A DNA stretch of 15,355 bases from Candidatus Dojkabacteria bacterium (lineage in GTDB: Bacteria > Patescibacteriota > Dojkabacteria > SC72): NCBI GenBank assembly GCA_011620305.1, contig WOZL01000110.1:1-15355 (forward strand). Direction: 5' to 3'. The translations under genes and the position numbers were made by a program. Every line of letters begins with the position of its first letter. Positions within the stretch are counted from its first letter, which is position 1. This document shows positions 13,485 to 15,355 of this stretch, piece by piece. A model generated the notes under the pieces. It was not told where the DNA came from. It saw nothing but the letters and a program-made list of their open reading frames with translations, and ran no database searches.

Positions 13485-14036
13485 ATGAATACAATGGAGA
13501 GTTTAATAGTTACAATCCTATTCTTTTTAGTTAAGATTAATCTTTTAGATGTAGAGAAGTATAGGTTGGATATTGAACCAATAGCTCCTGTGTATTGGAT
13601 AGATAGTGAGAGAGTGTTTGTGAATGAAAAAGGAAAATCTTTTATCTATGACGTTATTAATAGAGATATTGCTGAGGAGTATGATAGAGAGATAAATGAG
13701 ATATTAGGATATGATAATGGTTTGTATAGATGTTTTTGGGAGAATAGAGAGAGGCAAACTGTAGATGAGTACTCTACTCACTTAACAGTAGAAAAAGAAA
13801 GTGAAGATATTATTTATGATATTGAACTTAAACCTACTGTAGAGGTTGTTGAGTGTAGTAAAAGACCAATTCTTAGAACTGTATTTCCTATTGAAGAGAG
13901 GTACTATGTATTTGACAAAGAGCTATTTGAGGTGCAGGAGTATAATGGGGATATACTATCTACTGACTACAAGAAGATGTTAAGTATAGATGATTTAGGG
14001 AATTATTGGGTTACAGAGTTTTTAATAAATTGGTAG
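13485..14036 (+). CDS. Hypothetical protein with hydrophobic N-terminus, paired with the M23 gene
   Basis: I do not recognise this 183-residue product. Residues about 5-22 (SLIVTILFFLVKINLL) form a hydrophobic stretch that could be an uncleaved signal or anchor, putting the rest outside the membrane. The remainder is rich in Glu, Tyr and Asp with alternating polar/aromatic strands (PVYWIDSERVFVNEKGKSF, ERYYVFDKELFEVQEYNGD) that look beta-rich, possibly propeller-blade-like. It has two cysteines (C83, C124) that could pair. The gene begins 8 bases after the M23 stop and is very likely co-transcribed; ATG at 13494 (residue 4) is an alternative start, and neither has an SD. Its 3' end overlaps the convergent glycosyltransferase by 34 bases. 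Codon use matches its neighbours. A partner or regulator of the peptidase is a guess from position only. Confidence 0.7.
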   Translation: MNTMESLIVTILFFLVKINLLDVEKYRLDIEPIAPVYWIDSERVFVNEKGKSFIYDVINRDIAEEYDREINEILGYDNGLYRCFWENRERQTVDEYSTHLTVEKESEDIIYDIELKPTVEVVECSKRPILRTVFPIEERYYVFDKELFEVQEYNGDILSTDYKKMLSIDDLGNYWVTEFLINW

Positions 14037-15184
14037 GTTTCACTAGCAGTTTTTTCCCAACTAAACATCTTAGCTCTATTAAGGCCCCTCTTTATTATCT
14101 CTTCTCTGTACTCTTTATCTTTATATACCCTATACATAGCTTCACCCTCTTGTTCCTCATTCTTTCCATCTACTAATATACCAGCTCCATTAAGTACCTC
14201 TGGATAGCAAGAACCATTATGAGCTATTACAGCAGTACCTGCTTTCATTCCCTCTACTAGAGATATACCGAATCCTTCGTATAGTGAGAGATGTAACATA
14301 GCTATTGAATTAGATAGTAGTTGTTGAGCTTGGTTATCTTCATAGAAACCAGTGAGGACTACTTTGTTCTCTAACCCTTTATACTTAATATACTCTCTAA
14401 ACTCTCTAGCTTGTTGATTATCTTTAACAAAATTCCCACCTGCAATAACTAAATATGGTGCATTATCAATTGAATTTAATCTCTCTAGTAAATTCGCATA
14501 TCCATCTACTACCCCTTTAGAGTTTTTGTTTTTGTATACAGTACCACCCATATATATGTAATATCCTTTCTGTCTGTAATCCTTAGGTAGTTTTTCATCC
14601 CAATTGGGATTGGTTCCTTCTAGTTCTGCATCAAGGTATATAACTTTAATCTTGTTTGGATTATACTTGGGATAGTATTTAAGATAGTCTTGTTTGGTAC
14701 ATTCACTGTTTACTACAATACTTTTACATTTTTTAGATTTGTTTAGTTCTAACCAGTAGAGCTGTTTTTTTATAGAGTTTTTTAGTTTATTTCCTTCTGA
14801 GTATATGTTAAATATTGGTAGTATCATGTCATGTACCATGAGTATGGTTGGTAGGGTGTTAGATGGTATTCCTGCCCAGAAGTATGGACAGAAATATACA
14901 GATTTGTCTGTTTTAATCTTTTTAATATTTGGTAGGTATTGGGTATAAAACCAGAGTTTGTTTAGGTAATCTGATTTTCTTAGTTTCCCTATTCTTACTA
15001 TCTCTACATTTGAAGGTTTGTTTTCTAATATCTCATCTAGTGTACTTGGGGCATTAAAGAGTAGTAAAGAGAATTTTGTTTCTGGATGTTTGATAATGTT
15101 TTTTACTACATTTTTAGTGTATACACCTATACCGTGGTGTTTGAATTGGTTTTGGGTTGTAGTACAGTCTAGGATGATATGCAT
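14003..15184 (-). CDS. GT4-family glycosyltransferase (separate from the tandem pair)
   Basis: This 393-residue GT-B enzyme is of the mannosyltransferase-like GT4 type. The N-terminal loop is HHGIGVYTKNVVKNI (16-30). The middle has YFWAGIPSNTLPTILMVHDM (101-120), a common position for a DxxP/HD acceptor motif, and SIVVNSECTKQDYLKYY (155-171). The donor domain opens YYIYMGGTVYKNKN (208-221), continues LTGFYEDN, and carries E303/E311 in YEGFGISLVEG, then GTAVIAHNGSCYPEVLNGAG. It differs from the two tandem GT4s (GIGVYTKN rather than FGG, YEGFG rather than EDFG), so it likely adds a different sugar. It has its own upstream region (15185 onward) with TATGAT 12 bases before ATG and no SD. It ends tail to tail with the plus-strand hypothetical gene. 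Substrate unknown; participation in the same glycan is inferred. Confidence 0.9.
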   Translation of the reverse strand: MHIILDCTTTQNQFKHHGIGVYTKNVVKNIIKHPETKFSLLLFNAPSTLDEILENKPSNVEIVRIGKLRKSDYLNKLWFYTQYLPNIKKIKTDKSVYFCPYFWAGIPSNTLPTILMVHDMILPIFNIYSEGNKLKNSIKKQLYWLELNKSKKCKSIVVNSECTKQDYLKYYPKYNPNKIKVIYLDAELEGTNPNWDEKLPKDYRQKGYYIYMGGTVYKNKNSKGVVDGYANLLERLNSIDNAPYLVIAGGNFVKDNQQAREFREYIKYKGLENKVVLTGFYEDNQAQQLLSNSIAMLHLSLYEGFGISLVEGMKAGTAVIAHNGSCYPEVLNGAGILVDGKNEEQEGEAMYRVYKDKEYREEIIKRGLNRAKMFSWEKTASETYQFIKNSVTQ

Positions 15185-15196
15185 CTAATTAATGAT

Positions 15197-15202
15197 ATCA
15201 TA
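15197..15202 (-). promoter_or_regulatory. Possible -10 element for the third glycosyltransferase
   Basis: On the minus strand TATGAT lies 12 bases upstream of ATG at 15184, predicting a leader of about 5-6 bases, near-leaderless. It overlaps a 10-base perfect palindrome, ATGATATCAT at 15192-15201, which could be an operator or chance in AT-rich DNA. No SD is seen. Confidence 0.35.
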
Positions 15203-15261
15203 TTAAGAATTATTGTAATAAAGATATATGATATACGTTTTAATAAATTAAGCAACAAAAC

Positions 15262-15348
15262 ATGACATTATCAATAGTACATGGTGGACCAAAAAATGGT
15301 ACCCTTAAAATAGCTAAGAACTTAATTAATAAATACAAAGAAATTTAA
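15262..15348 (+). other. 28-codon open frame resembling the N-terminus of a flavodoxin-fold / FMN-reductase-like protein
   Basis: ATG at 15262 opens a frame of 28 residues ending TAA at 15346. The peptide starts MTLSIVHGGPKNGTLKIAKN, which resembles the first beta strand, phosphate-binding loop and first helix of flavodoxin-like NADPH-dependent FMN reductases (pattern IIHGSPRKNGNT...A). Those proteins are normally about 150-200 residues, so this would be a remnant, a frameshifted gene continuing past the window, or coincidence. There is no SD; TATGAT at 15227-15232 is a weak promoter candidate. Together with the promoter region on its left it fills the last 171 bases, where nothing else is recognisable. 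Confidence 0.3.
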
Positions 15349-15355
15349 TTTATAC

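Noticed and set aside
1..15355. TGA-recoded genetic code (Gracilibacteria/SR1 type)
   Set aside because: The sugar transferase and the epimerase end at TGA in tight ATGA overlaps with the next gene, and no conserved protein contains an in-frame TGA.
1..15355. CRISPR array, tRNA/rRNA, insertion sequence, toxin-antitoxin or phage genes
   Set aside because: No regularly spaced direct repeats, cloverleaf-like segments, transposase motifs or terminal repeats were seen, and almost all of the window is occupied by assigned coding sequence.

Overview
This AT-rich window (roughly one third G+C by eye) reads as the chromosome of a small-genome bacterium, most likely a Candidate Phyla Radiation (Patescibacteria) member. 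The clues are low GC, heavy AGA and ATA codon use, short or overlapping gene junctions, an envelope/glycan locus without recognisable LPS genes, and a SecA with an enlarged N-terminal nucleotide-binding domain. A Dojkabacteria/WS6- or WWE3-like origin is only a guess. TGA ends at least two genes (the sugar transferase and the epimerase), so the code is standard and not the TGA=Gly code of Gracilibacteria/SR1.

Layout. Ten genes lie on the minus strand and two or three on the plus strand. Read in transcription direction, the main minus-strand run from 11829 down to the left edge is: UPF0104/LPG-synthase-like flippase-type membrane protein, UDP-GlcNAc 2-epimerase-like enzyme, PAPS-type sulfotransferase, SecA, an acidic zinc-ribbon protein of unknown function, two tandem paralogous GT4 glycosyltransferases, a PglC/WcaJ-type sugar-1-phosphate transferase, RecO, and a large secreted, membrane-anchored Ig/FN3-like surface protein that runs off the window. 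Most junctions are 4-20 base overlaps or gaps of a few bases, so this is probably one or a few polycistrons. A promoter directly in front of secA starts a sub-transcript.

On the right, a divergent promoter region (11830-11922) separates this run from a plus-strand pair: an exported M23 (LytM-type) peptidoglycan endopeptidase with an N-terminal FN3-like module, and a small unknown protein with a hydrophobic N-terminus. That pair meets a third GT4 glycosyltransferase tail to tail with a 34-base overlap. The last 171 bases hold a promoter region and a 28-codon open frame resembling the start of a flavodoxin-fold protein.

How the genes fit together. The dominant theme is building and exporting the cell surface. 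The priming transferase and three GT4 enzymes would assemble a lipid-linked glycan. The epimerase would supply a 2-epimerised amino sugar (ManNAc-type), and the sulfotransferase could sulfate the glycan. SecA exports the surface protein and the M23 hydrolase. RecO is a housekeeping repair gene embedded in the run. No Wzx/Wzy, ABC exporter, RNA gene, CRISPR array, mobile element or phage gene was seen. I did not find a clear new defence or mobile system. The best leads are the acidic zinc-ribbon protein, the leaderless-type promoters abutting ATG codons, the SecA insertion, a shared FN3-like module in the two secreted proteins, and a regulatory domain placed beyond the membrane anchor of the surface protein.
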